Positions 43,861 to 51,074 of a stretch of 51,074 nucleotides of DNA are shown one piece after another (positions within the stretch are counted from its first letter, which is position 1; the number at the start of each line of letters is the position of its first letter). The DNA lies in NCBI GenBank assembly GCA_018265615.1, contig JABLYX010000035.1:1-51074 (forward strand). Reading direction: 5' to 3'. The position numbers were made by a program, and so were the translations under genes. This stretch comes from Lentisphaeria bacterium (lineage in GTDB: Bacteria > Verrucomicrobiota > Lentisphaeria > Victivallales > Victivallaceae). The notes below the pieces were generated by a model that worked only from the letters and a program-made list of their open reading frames with translations, had not been told where the DNA came from and made no database searches.

Positions 43861-44858
43861 CTGGAGCCTCCTTTCCCGGGATTCGGGCAGAAATCGCGGT
43901 AATCGACGCTGTTTTCGATAAACTTGTGCCGCTTGAAGGTGCGGACCGCGAATTCATAGGCGGAAGGCGGGAGCGTCCCGGCCTGCGGCGTATCCAGCGC
44001 GAGCGATTTTCCGTATACATTGAGCATCCAGCGCTGGTGGGCCGGGTCGTAGCGGCTGTTGTCCCGGTCGCAGTACAGACGGACATACTGCAGGGCCTGC
44101 GCGGGGTTGCGGAGCGCCTCGCGCCACCCCTCCATGACGGCTTTGCGCATGGCGATGCAGACCTCCGGATTCGCCGCCGCGATCGACTCGAGCGTGTAGA
44201 GGCCGTCTTCGGGGATATTCAGGCGGTTGTCGCGCATCCGGAAGCAGACGAGCTCCTCCGGCTCATATCCGGCGGCAAGGAGCTGATAGTATTCGTTGTA
44301 CTCCATTGCGCAGATCACGTCCGCCGCGCCCCACAGAAAAAGCGCGATGTCGGTATTCAGCGGAACGATCTCCTCCGTGACCCCCTGCTGCTGGAGGAAA
44401 GCGAGCGGAACGGCCCCGAAGTCAACCTCCCAGATGCCGAACCGGCGCGGTTTTCCCGCCGGTGTCGGGGTTTTCAGATCTTTCGGCTGCGTGATTCCGC
44501 TCTTCCGCGCGGCGATGAGCATGACCGTGGCGTCCTGGCCGATCTGGCAGATGTTCACGAGGGGAACTCCCTTGGAGCGCTCCACGAGCGCGGTCCCGAG
44601 CGAAGCGACGATGAATTCCGAGCGCTTCCGCGTCAGGTAATCGACGATCGACAGTTCGGCGGTCTTATGGCGTATTTCGACGTTCAGGCCGTATCTGGCG
44701 AAGATCCCGGCCTCCTTCGCATAGTAGATTCCCGCGAACTGCGCCTGCGGCTGCCAGGTCATGGTGATGATCCAGCGGCGGTCGTCCGCGGAGGCGGCTG
44801 CGGTGAGAAGAATCAGTAATAGCGCGGATAAGCCGCGCACGCCGTCGAAGAGTTTCAT
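43857..44858 (-). CDS. NMT1/THI5-type periplasmic binding protein
   Basis: A 333-residue exported protein with a Sec signal (cut near ASA-DDR, residue 25; no lipobox). It has the NMT1/THI5 substrate-binding fold: TMTWQPQAQFAGIYYAKEAG, IFARYGLNVEIR, and further on SLGTALVERSKGVPL and 'FLWGAADVICAMEYNEY'. Relatives bind thiamine pyrimidine precursors, riboflavin parts, sulfonates or nitrate for ABC importers. Here no ABC permease or ATPase is near; instead the gene overlaps a sensor phosphatase by 4 bases, so a sensing role is likely. Confidence 0.88.
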   Translation of the reverse strand: MKLFDGVRGLSALLLILLTAAASADDRRWIITMTWQPQAQFAGIYYAKEAGIFARYGLNVEIRHKTAELSIVDYLTRKRSEFIVASLGTALVERSKGVPLVNICQIGQDATVMLIAARKSGITQPKDLKTPTPAGKPRRFGIWEVDFGAVPLAFLQQQGVTEEIVPLNTDIALFLWGAADVICAMEYNEYYQLLAAGYEPEELVCFRMRDNRLNIPEDGLYTLESIAAANPEVCIAMRKAVMEGWREALRNPAQALQYVRLYCDRDNSRYDPAHQRWMLNVYGKSLALDTPQAGTLPPSAYEFAVRTFKRHKFIENSVDYRDFCPNPGKGGSR

Positions 44859-44871
44859 CAGACCTCCCGTC

Positions 44872-45507
44872 TTATTGAACCAATACCCGTTTGAACTCGA
44901 TTCCGTCGCCCGGGGCGGAGGGGAAGAATTGCGCGGACATCGTTTTCAACGCCTCCTCCCAGGCTGACCCCGGGGCGGTGAAGACCGGCATGACGCTTTC
45001 CCCCGGCTTGTTCTCCAGTTCGGCCCAGGTCAGGGACGCGGGCAGTTTTCCGGCTTTCGCCAGTTCCGGCAGCTTCTCCGGATAACAGACCAGGAGCCTG
45101 TCGCCGGAAACGGAAACCTTCAGGAGCATGTGCCCCGGAATCAGGGTCAGTCTTCCCGGTATGCCGAATCGGGGCGGCTTCCCGGGATCCTCGATCAGGC
45201 AGTCCGCATACAGAAGACCGTTTACCCGGAAAAACTGAACGGAAAACGTGGTTTTGAATTCCGTTTCCTTCTCCTCTTTCGAAGAGTGGAATTCATCGAG
45301 TTGCGCCTTGCCGTCCGGCGTGATCCGGAGCTGAAGCACCTGCGGCTCGGCCCGCTCATCCGGAAACTCTGCACGCCAGAGGCCGCGAAGCTCCATCGGA
45401 ACGGAGACTTTGTTTTCCTGCGTATAATAAGGCTTGAGTGAAATGGCGCAGCAGCCGCAGCAGATGAACAGCAGCGCCGGCATCGGCAACCCGAAACAGA
45501 ATTTCAT
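44872..45507 (-). CDS. Putative lipoprotein, unknown function
   Basis: A 211-residue exported protein with signal MKFCFGLPMPALLFICCGCC; the lipidated Cys is one of the CCGCC cluster. The mature part is beta-rich (ELRGLWRAEFPDE; 'FFRVNGLLYADCLIEDP'; LTLIPGHMLLKVSVSGDRLLVCYPEKL), like small lipoproteins that form one beta-sandwich or half-barrel. No family recognised. GGGGAGG lies 7 bases upstream of the ATG. It is the first gene of the binding-protein/phosphatase/transferase unit, 13 bases ahead of the binding protein. Confidence 0.75.
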   Translation of the reverse strand: MKFCFGLPMPALLFICCGCCAISLKPYYTQENKVSVPMELRGLWRAEFPDERAEPQVLQLRITPDGKAQLDEFHSSKEEKETEFKTTFSVQFFRVNGLLYADCLIEDPGKPPRFGIPGRLTLIPGHMLLKVSVSGDRLLVCYPEKLPELAKAGKLPASLTWAELENKPGESVMPVFTAPGSAWEEALKTMSAQFFPSAPGDGIEFKRVLVQ

Positions 45508-45544
45508 TCCCGCACCTCCCCAGTCGGCGTCTTTCCCGGATTAT

Positions 45545-45573
45545 AGTATATCACGCGTGCGGGATTCCTGCAA
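45545..45573 (-). promoter_or_regulatory. Promoter of the lipoprotein/PBP/phosphatase/transferase unit
   Basis: Minus strand TTGCAG (45568-45573), 17-bp spacer, TATACT (45545-45550). A TGTGC/GCACA inverted repeat (45575-45587) abuts the -35. Confidence 0.55.
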
Positions 45574-45602
45574 GTGTGCGGCGCACAAAAACCGGAAACC
45601 TC

Positions 45603-45618
45603 TTCCGGGATCCCGGAA
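45603..45618. promoter_or_regulatory. 16-bp perfect palindrome upstream of the rnf promoter
   Basis: TTCCGGGATCCCGGAA lies with its centre 15 bp upstream of the rnf -35, between two divergent promoters. Its place and symmetry suit a dimeric regulator; it could also be a terminator-like hairpin without T-run. Confidence 0.4.
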
Positions 45619-45624
45619 ACCGTC

Positions 45625-45653
45625 TTGACAAACCACCCGAGCCGGTCTACATT
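45625..45653 (+). promoter_or_regulatory. rnf operon promoter
   Basis: TTGACA (45625-45630, perfect consensus), 17-bp spacer, TACATT (45648-45653). The leader would be about 52 nt, with GGGAAGG and AAGGGA purine stretches before the rnfA ATG. Confidence 0.75.
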
Positions 45654-45711
45654 AAAAAACTGTTGTGTTTTCTCGGGAATGCACTTTTAGGAAAGGGAAG
45701 GCAAAAAGGGA

Positions 45712-46302
45712 ATGAAGTATCTGGAACTAACCATCGGCGCGATTTTGGTCTACAATTTCGTGCTTGCCCGGTTCCTCGGAATCTGCCCGTTTCTCGGGGT
45801 TTCCAAGCGTCTGGGCACGGCATTGGGGATGTCGGGGGCAGTCATATTCGTGATGACGCTCGCATCTTTCATCACATCGCTGGTCTACCGGCATCTGCTG
45901 CACTTCACCGTCGGCGGAACGGAGGTCAATCTTTCGTTCCTGCAGGTTCTGCTGTTCATCCTGATCATCGCGGGCCTGGTCCAGCTGATCGAGATCATGC
46001 TCCAGAAACTCAGCCCGAAGCTCTATCAGGCGCTCGGCATCTATCTGCCGCTGATTACCACGAACTGCGCGGTGCTCGGCGCGGCGACCATCAATGCCGA
46101 CAGCAATTTCACGGTGCTTGAAGCGACGGTCTTCGGACTCTGTTCCGGCATCGGGTTCGCGCTCGCGCTGGTGCTCTTTTCGAGTCTGCGCGAACGGCTT
46201 GACCTCGCAGAAGTCCCGAAACCGTTCCAGGGAACCCCGATCGCCCTCATCACCGCCGGAATCCTGGCGATGGCGTTCGTCGGCTTCTCCGGGCTCTGCT
46301 GA
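45712..46302 (+). CDS. rnfA: Rnf complex membrane subunit RnfA
   Basis: A 196-residue, six-helix inner-membrane subunit of the Rnf ferredoxin:NAD+ oxidoreductase. The two Cys that hold a membrane [2Fe-2S] cluster with RnfE are present, Cys25 (GICPFLGVSK) and Cys119 (TTNCAVLG), in the inverted half-repeat typical of RnfA/RnfE. First gene of the order A-B-C-D-G-E, the same as in Rhodobacter and the E. coli rsx operon, unlike the C-D-G-E-A-B order of acetogens. Confidence 0.97.
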   Translation: MKYLELTIGAILVYNFVLARFLGICPFLGVSKRLGTALGMSGAVIFVMTLASFITSLVYRHLLHFTVGGTEVNLSFLQVLLFILIIAGLVQLIEIMLQKLSPKLYQALGIYLPLITTNCAVLGAATINADSNFTVLEATVFGLCSGIGFALALVLFSSLRERLDLAEVPKPFQGTPIALITAGILAMAFVGFSGLC

Positions 46303-46314
46303 CGGAGGAATCGA

Positions 46315-47160
46315 ATGGAAATGATCGTTCTTGCAATTGTCCTGATGGCGGGGACGGGCCTTGTGCTCGGCGTTGTCATCGGTATCTTCGCGAAGCTCTT
46401 CCGCGTCGAAAGCGACCCGCGGGTCGACCTCGTCGTTGAGCTGCTGCCCGGCGCTAACTGCGGCGGATGCGGCATGGCGGGCTGTGCCGACTTCGCCAAA
46501 GCCGTGGTGGCCGGGGAAGCCGCCCCGTCGAAATGTCCGGTCTCCTCAAGCGAGCAGGTCAGCGCCATCGCGCAGGCGCTCGGGATCGAGGCCGGCGAAG
46601 CGTTCAAACAGAAAGCGGTGGTCCTCTGCGGCGGCGACCGCGAACAGACCATGCGCCTTGCGAGCTACAACGGCGTGGCGGACTGCGTTTCGGCTTCTCT
46701 CGTCGCCGGCGGGCCGAAAGGATGCACCTACGGTTGTCTCGGAATGGGCTCCTGCGCCCGCAAATGTCCGTTCGGCGCGATTGAAATGATCAACGGGCTT
46801 GCAATCATCCACAAGGAGCTTTGCGTCGGATGCGGCAGCTGCGTGGCGGTCTGCCCGCGCAACGTGATCAAGCTCGTTCCGGCTGAAGCTGAAGTGCATG
46901 TCTACTGCAACTCCCCGCTGAAGGCTCCGGCCAAGCGGCAGGTCTGCAAGGTTGCCTGCATCGGCTGCCGCAAGTGCCTGAAGGCCGCCCCGGAGAAGTT
47001 CGTGATCGACGGCTTCAAGGCGGTCGTCAATTATGCGAATTCCCCGCTGCCGACCCAGGAGGATGTCGTGGCGGCAGGGTGCCCGACCGGAGCGCTGCTG
47101 ACCGCCGAGGAGCATCTCCGCATTGAAAAGCACGATCCGGAATGGAGCGCTGAGAAATGA
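46315..47160 (+). CDS. rnfB: Rnf complex iron-sulfur subunit RnfB
   Basis: A 281-residue subunit thought to take electrons from ferredoxin. An N-terminal membrane helix (3-25) is followed by the Fe-S domain GANCGGCGMAGC (47-58) and then ferredoxin-type clusters including CARKCP, CVGCGSCVAVCP (C-x2-C-x2-C-x3-C) and a last CIGCRKC group. It is longer than the proteobacterial form (about 190) and rich in clusters, as in strict anaerobes. GGAGG precedes the ATG; its stop overlaps rnfC (ATGA). Confidence 0.97.
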   Translation: MEMIVLAIVLMAGTGLVLGVVIGIFAKLFRVESDPRVDLVVELLPGANCGGCGMAGCADFAKAVVAGEAAPSKCPVSSSEQVSAIAQALGIEAGEAFKQKAVVLCGGDREQTMRLASYNGVADCVSASLVAGGPKGCTYGCLGMGSCARKCPFGAIEMINGLAIIHKELCVGCGSCVAVCPRNVIKLVPAEAEVHVYCNSPLKAPAKRQVCKVACIGCRKCLKAAPEKFVIDGFKAVVNYANSPLPTQEDVVAAGCPTGALLTAEEHLRIEKHDPEWSAEK

Positions 47161-48485
47161 ACAAGAGTTCCCGCAATATCATGAGCTTCGACGGGGGGAT
47201 CCATCCCGCCGGCGACGGCAAGAGCCTGAGTTCGGGCAGCGCGGTGCAGCCCGCGCCGCTGCTCGACCGTTATACCGTGGTCCTCTCCGAGAGCGTCGGC
47301 AAGCCGCCGAAGCCGGTCGTGAAGGCCGGAGACGAGGTGAAGAAGCACCAGTTGATCGCAGCTGCGGACGGGTTTGTTTCGGCGAATCTCCACTCCCCCA
47401 CCAGCGGAAAGATCGTCGGCATCGTCGACGTGCAGGGGGCGATGGGCATGCCGGTTCCGGCGATCCAGATCGAAGCGGACGGCAAAGACGAGGCCGCTGA
47501 ACCGATGCCCGCGCTCGAGTGGCGCGTTACGCCGGTTTCCGATCTGCTCAAGCGGATCACCGACTGCGGCGTGGTCGGCATGGGCGGCGCGGCGTTCCCG
47601 ACTCATGTGAAGCTTTCGCCGCCGCCGGAGAAAGAGGTCGACACGCTGATCCTGAACGGCGCCGAGTGCGAGCCGTACCTGACCGCCGACCACCGGCTGA
47701 TGCTGGAGAATCCGGATGCGGTGCTCGAAGGAGCGGCGATTTCCGCGAAAGTCCTCGGTGTCAAAAACATCTATATCGGCGTTGAAATCAACAAGATCGA
47801 TGCGATGGAGGCGCTGAACCGGCGCGCCGCTGAATTCGGGATCCGGGTGGTCGGGCTGAAGGTCCAGTACCCGCAGGGTTCCGAAAAACAGCTCATCAAG
47901 GCGATCACGGGGCGTGAGGTCCCGACCGGCGGACTGCCGATGGATGCGCATTGCGTGGTTCAGAACGTCGGAACCGCCGCCGCGGTCGCGGATGCGGTCA
48001 TCCGGGGGATCCCGCTTGTCGAACGCATCACGACCGTTACCGGCGAAGTTGTAAAGAATCCCGGCAACTGGCTTTTGAAGCTCGGGACTCCGATCATCAA
48101 GGCGATCGAATTCGCCGGCGGCGTGACCGAGGAGCCAGGCAAGCTCATCATGGGCGGCCCGATGATGGGGTTCGCGCAGAAGAATTTCGATGTGACGATC
48201 TGCAAGAACAGCTCCGGCGTGCTGCTGCTGCCGGTCTCTGAAAGCATCGCGTACGGCTCGGTCGGCTGCATTCGCTGCGGCCGCTGCGTGCAGGGGTGCC
48301 CGATGAGCCTGCTGCCGTGCCTGCTCGGCAATGCGATCGAGGCCGAACGGTTTGACCTCGCGGCCGAGAACCATGTCATGGACTGCCTCGAATGCGGCTC
48401 CTGCGCATACGTCTGCCCGGCCCACCGGCCGCTCGTGCAGCACATGCGCCGCGCGAAAGCCGAAATCCGCAAACGTAAAAAGTAA
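47157..48485 (+). CDS. rnfC: Rnf complex NADH/flavin subunit RnfC
   Basis: A 442-residue peripheral subunit that passes electrons to NAD+. The head has GGIHPAG and a biotinyl-like fold; the middle has the NADH/FMN region with GMGGAAFPTHVKL and NGAECEPYLTADHRLM; the end has two 4Fe-4S motifs (CIRCGRCVQGCP and CLECGSCAYVCP). The basic tail RRAKAEIRKRKK lacks the long Ala-rich extension of gamma-proteobacterial RnfC. Confidence 0.97.
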   Translation: MNKSSRNIMSFDGGIHPAGDGKSLSSGSAVQPAPLLDRYTVVLSESVGKPPKPVVKAGDEVKKHQLIAAADGFVSANLHSPTSGKIVGIVDVQGAMGMPVPAIQIEADGKDEAAEPMPALEWRVTPVSDLLKRITDCGVVGMGGAAFPTHVKLSPPPEKEVDTLILNGAECEPYLTADHRLMLENPDAVLEGAAISAKVLGVKNIYIGVEINKIDAMEALNRRAAEFGIRVVGLKVQYPQGSEKQLIKAITGREVPTGGLPMDAHCVVQNVGTAAAVADAVIRGIPLVERITTVTGEVVKNPGNWLLKLGTPIIKAIEFAGGVTEEPGKLIMGGPMMGFAQKNFDVTICKNSSGVLLLPVSESIAYGSVGCIRCGRCVQGCPMSLLPCLLGNAIEAERFDLAAENHVMDCLECGSCAYVCPAHRPLVQHMRRAKAEIRKRKK

Positions 48486-48508
48486 CACCTCCGGGATCAA
48501 TCATCATC

Positions 48509-49627
48509 ATGTCAGAAGAAATCAATAACGAAATCAAGCTTCCGGCCGGCGACAAGCTGGTCCTGAGTTCTTCGCCCCACATCAAGGATTCCGACAGTGT
48601 GCGGCGGATCATGTACAAGGTCATTCTGGCCCTGCTGCCGGCGTGTGCGGCGGGCGTCTACTTCTTCGGCTGGCGCGCGGCGCTGGTCATGCTGGTCACG
48701 ATGGCGTTCTGCGTCGGGGCCGAAGCGCTCTGGTGTTACCTCGCGAAGAAGCCGGTTACGGGGACCATCTCCGACGGCAGCGCGGCCCTGACGGGCCTTC
48801 TGCTCGCGCTGAATCTGCCGCCGCAGGTGCCGTTCTGGGTCTGCCTGATCGGCGCGTTCCTTGCGATCTGGCTCGGCAAGCAGGTGTTCGGCGGAATCGG
48901 CAACAACCCGTTCAACCCGGCGCTCGTGGCGCGGGTCGGGCTGCTGATTGCGCTCCCGGCGATCATGACGACCTGGCAGCCGGCCCGCGGCATGAATGCC
49001 GACGCTGAAAACGCGGAGGTCTGGTACTCCCCGGCGACGATTCAGGAGCTGAAGGCGGGCAAGCCGCTCGATGCGGTCAGCTGCGCAACCCCGCTCGGCG
49101 TGGTCGGGACCACGAAGAAGATCACGGATAAGTCGCTCGATGCCGAGACGAACTTCGAAGCGGTTGCGGGCAACGAGCAGATGTTCCAGTATTTCCTCGG
49201 CCGCAAGGGCGGCTGCATCGGTGAAACGAGCGTGCTTGCGCTGCTGATCGGCGGTGTGATTCTCGTGCTGTTCAACCTCATCAACTGGCGCGTTCCGGTG
49301 GTCTACATCGGGACGGTGGCGGTGTTTGCCGGGCTCGTCAACTACTTTTTCCCGGGCGTTACGCCTCCGCCGCTGTTTCATATCGTGACCGGGGGACTTG
49401 TCATCGGCGCGGTGTTCATGGCGACGGACATGGTCACGAGCCCGATTACCGGGACGGGCTGCATCGTTTTTGCGATCGGCTGCGGCGTCATCACGACGGT
49501 GATCCGGATCTGGGGGAATTACCCGGAGGGGGTCAGCTTCTCGATTCTGTTCATGAACGCGCTGGTGCCGCTCATCGACCGCTACTGTACGGTGCGGCCG
49601 TTCGGCTACGTGGCGAAACGGGGGTAA
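48509..49627 (+). CDS. rnfD: Rnf complex membrane subunit RnfD
   Basis: A 372-residue membrane subunit related to NqrB, carrying covalent FMN. The FMN attachment motif is SCATPL (191-196) with Thr194; most relatives have SGATPL, so the Gly is Cys here. About ten helices; GNNPFNPALVARV and FMATDMVTSPITGTG are conserved blocks. It starts 23 bases after rnfC with only a weak ribosome site. Confidence 0.96.
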   Translation: MSEEINNEIKLPAGDKLVLSSSPHIKDSDSVRRIMYKVILALLPACAAGVYFFGWRAALVMLVTMAFCVGAEALWCYLAKKPVTGTISDGSAALTGLLLALNLPPQVPFWVCLIGAFLAIWLGKQVFGGIGNNPFNPALVARVGLLIALPAIMTTWQPARGMNADAENAEVWYSPATIQELKAGKPLDAVSCATPLGVVGTTKKITDKSLDAETNFEAVAGNEQMFQYFLGRKGGCIGETSVLALLIGGVILVLFNLINWRVPVVYIGTVAVFAGLVNYFFPGVTPPPLFHIVTGGLVIGAVFMATDMVTSPITGTGCIVFAIGCGVITTVIRIWGNYPEGVSFSILFMNALVPLIDRYCTVRPFGYVAKRG

Positions 49628-49633
49628 GCGGAA

Positions 49634-50305
49634 ATGAGTCTCAAGAATACGGAAAATTTCTTCGTCCTCGGCCTTTTTCTCGCGGTGCTCGGTTTGATTT
49701 CGGCGGTGCTGCTCGCGGTCTTCTCCGACATCGTCCGGGAGCCGATTGCGGCGGCGGAGCTGCGCAACACGAACGACGCGCTCAAGCAGATTCTGCCGGC
49801 GTTCGACAATCAGCCGTCGGAAGACAAGATCACGCTCAAGCAGGGCGATATGGAGATCACGTTCATGGGCGCTGTGAAGGACGGCAGGCTCATCGCCGTT
49901 GCGGCGAGCGGCGAGCGCAAGGGATATGCGGCGCCGGTGCAGGGGCTGATCGGCTTCGACCTTGACGGTAAAATCCGGGCGGTGCTGATCACGAAGCAGA
50001 ACGAAACGCCGGGACTCGGCGCGAATGTCTGTCAGCGTCAGTTCAAAAAGACCATCTTCAATCTGTTTGAAAAGCACCCGGAGGGCCTCGCTCCGAATGC
50101 GTTCCTCGACCAGTTCGACGGCAGGGCTGCCGTGAAGGGCGAGACGTGGAAGGTCAGGAAGGACGGCGGCGATATCGACTATGTGACCGGAGCGACAGTC
50201 ACGAGCCGGACGATCACGGATCTGGCCGGCTCGATCGCGCAGTGCTTTCTCGCGAACCGTGCGGAAATCATCGCAAAACTGTCTCCGGCGGGAGGGAACA
50301 AATAA
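49634..50305 (+). CDS. rnfG: Rnf complex FMN subunit RnfG
   Basis: A 223-residue subunit with one N-terminal helix (10-31) and a periplasmic FMN domain. The flavin Thr is Thr188 in DYVTGATVTS, the expected motif; GQ-like loop TPGLGANV (125-132) is also typical. Its TAA stop shares one base with the ATG of rnfE (TAATG). Confidence 0.96.
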   Translation: MSLKNTENFFVLGLFLAVLGLISAVLLAVFSDIVREPIAAAELRNTNDALKQILPAFDNQPSEDKITLKQGDMEITFMGAVKDGRLIAVAASGERKGYAAPVQGLIGFDLDGKIRAVLITKQNETPGLGANVCQRQFKKTIFNLFEKHPEGLAPNAFLDQFDGRAAVKGETWKVRKDGGDIDYVTGATVTSRTITDLAGSIAQCFLANRAEIIAKLSPAGGNK

Positions 50306-50991
50306 TGAGTATGCTGACTGATTTCACCAAGGGCATCTGGAAGGAGAACCCGGTTCTCGTGCTGCTGCTCGGCACCTGCCCGACGCTGGCGGTAACGAGC
50401 AGTGCGACGAACGGCCTCGGCATGGGGCTGGCGACGACGGGCGTGCTGTTCGGCAGCAACCTCGTGATTTCGCTGATTGCGGGGATCGTTCCGAAAAAGG
50501 TGCGTATTCCGGTCTACATCGTGGTTATTGCGACATTCGTGACGATCGTGGATCTGTTGATGAAGGCGTATGCGCCGCCGGCGCTTTACACCGCGCTCGG
50601 GATTTTCATCCCGCTGATCGTAGTGAACTGCATTGTGCTCGGCCGCGCGGAGGCGTTCGCGTCGAAGAACGGTCCGGTCCGTTCGATGCTTGACGGCCTC
50701 GGCATGGGGCTCGGCTTCACGCTGACGCTGACGATGCTCGGCGCGCTGCGCGAGTTCCTGAGCTCCGGATCGGTTTTCGAGACGAAGATCATCACGGCGT
50801 GGACGACCGATTTTCTGCTGCCGTCGGCGGCTCCCGGCGCGTTTATCCTCGTCGGCGTGATTCTGGCGCTGAAGAACTATTCGAGCTACCGGAAAGCGGT
50901 CAGGGAGGGGAAGCTCTATATCCCGCCGAGGGGGCTCGACTGCCGGCACTGCAATATCTGTTCGGCGCATCTCGAGGAAGACGAAAAGTAA
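50305..50991 (+). CDS. rnfE: Rnf complex membrane subunit RnfE with Cys-rich tail
   Basis: A 228-residue, six-helix partner of RnfA. Cluster Cys25 (GTCPTLAVT) and Cys109 (VNCIVLGRAEAFA) are present. After the last helix comes a cytoplasmic tail ending GLDCRHCNICSAHLEEDEK, with Cys213, Cys216 and Cys219 in a C-x2-C-x2-C spacing not needed in the basic RnfE design. GGAGGGA lies 7 bases before the ATG. Last gene of the operon; no rnfH follows before the window ends. Confidence 0.96.
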   Translation: MSMLTDFTKGIWKENPVLVLLLGTCPTLAVTSSATNGLGMGLATTGVLFGSNLVISLIAGIVPKKVRIPVYIVVIATFVTIVDLLMKAYAPPALYTALGIFIPLIVVNCIVLGRAEAFASKNGPVRSMLDGLGMGLGFTLTLTMLGALREFLSSGSVFETKIITAWTTDFLLPSAAPGAFILVGVILALKNYSSYRKAVREGKLYIPPRGLDCRHCNICSAHLEEDEK

Positions 50992-51014
50992 GCGCATGCA
51001 CCCGTGGCAATATC

Positions 51015-51074
51015 GCCCGGAATTTGGTCCGCAACGATGTTGCCCGGAATTTGGTCCGCAACGATGTTGCCCGG
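51015..51074. repeat. 27-bp tandem repeat downstream of rnfE (cut by window edge)
   Basis: Two complete and identical 27-bp units (51015-51041 and 51042-51068, starting GCCCGGAATTTGG) and the first 6 bases of a third are seen; a decayed copy seems to precede them. Each junction forms the dyad GCAAC-GAT-GTTGC. The unit is a multiple of three and has no stop in any of the six frames, so it could be coding: an ATG at 50996 opens a frame (MHPWQYRPEFG...) that stays open to the edge. The array probably continues outside. Confidence 0.85.

Noticed and set aside
41752..43902. Long plus-strand frame opposite the phosphatase gene
   Set aside because: Composition and lack of motifs mark it as antisense shadow of the Cache-HAMP-PP2C gene.

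Overview
The window reads as a chromosomal segment of a GC-rich, Gram-negative, anaerobic bacterium, most likely of the Lentisphaerota (Victivallis-like). The evidence is a pseudopilin with the phylum-style 'FTLIELL' head and no Gly at the cleavage site, a six-gene Rnf complex, a K+-dependent membrane pyrophosphatase, several lipoproteins with lipoboxes, a LolA-like protein and an MlaA homologue (an outer membrane), and a long SecA with a zinc tail. The taxonomic call is inference from protein style; no rRNA gene is present. Most genes are ordinary housekeeping genes; there is no CRISPR array, intact IS or prophage.

Layout. 1-4.1 kb: end of an unknown gene, a GNAT acetyltransferase, an AraC-type regulator facing a shortened pseudopilin and an FAD oxidoreductase, then an AT-rich scar holding the 3' end of a tyrosine recombinase beside tRNA-Cys. 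4.2-9.6 kb: Na+/solute symporter with a structured leader, Gfo/Idh/MocA dehydrogenase, MATE exporter, zinc-ribbon protein, YfcE-like phosphoesterase. 9.6-13.8 kb: lysS and hppA. 13.9-19 kb: an envelope block of lipoproteins, led by an MlaA-alpha/beta-hydrolase fusion and followed by a small lipoprotein, a possible TolC-like lipoprotein and a GIN-domain protein. 19.1-24 kb: AGE-family epimerase, LolA-like protein, aroA, ilvB. 24.2-33.3 kb: two runs mixing cell-wall and metabolic genes (L,D-transpeptidase, accA, GNAT, AmpG-like; murD; larB, leuA, D,D-carboxypeptidase). 33.4-35 kb: a nitrilase-GDPD fusion. 35-39.9 kb: secA, pyrE, a zinc-binding small protein and an EIIA-Ntr-like protein. 39.95-45.5 kb: a minus-strand operon of lipoprotein, NMT1-type periplasmic binding protein, Cache-HAMP-PP2C phosphatase and a WecA/CapD fusion. 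45.7-51 kb: rnfABCDGE, followed at the window edge by a 27-bp tandem repeat.

How the genes work together. HppA and Rnf both couple soluble chemistry (PPi, ferredoxin/NAD) to an ion gradient that symporters and the MATE exporter can use. The minus-strand operon at 40-45 kb looks like a sensory path in which a periplasmic ligand-binding protein informs a membrane phosphatase of the partner-switch type, linked to the initiating transferase of a surface polysaccharide. Promoters of the sigma-70 kind (TTGnnn, 17 bp, TATATT or similar) can be read upstream of most transcription units, several arranged back to back.

The least ordinary items are three multidomain fusions (MlaA-hydrolase, nitrilase-GDPD, WecA-CapD), the PBP/phosphatase pairing, a four-cysteine insertion in IlvB, a small open frame in the ilvB leader, a structured symporter leader, and the six-frame-open 27-bp repeat downstream of rnfE.
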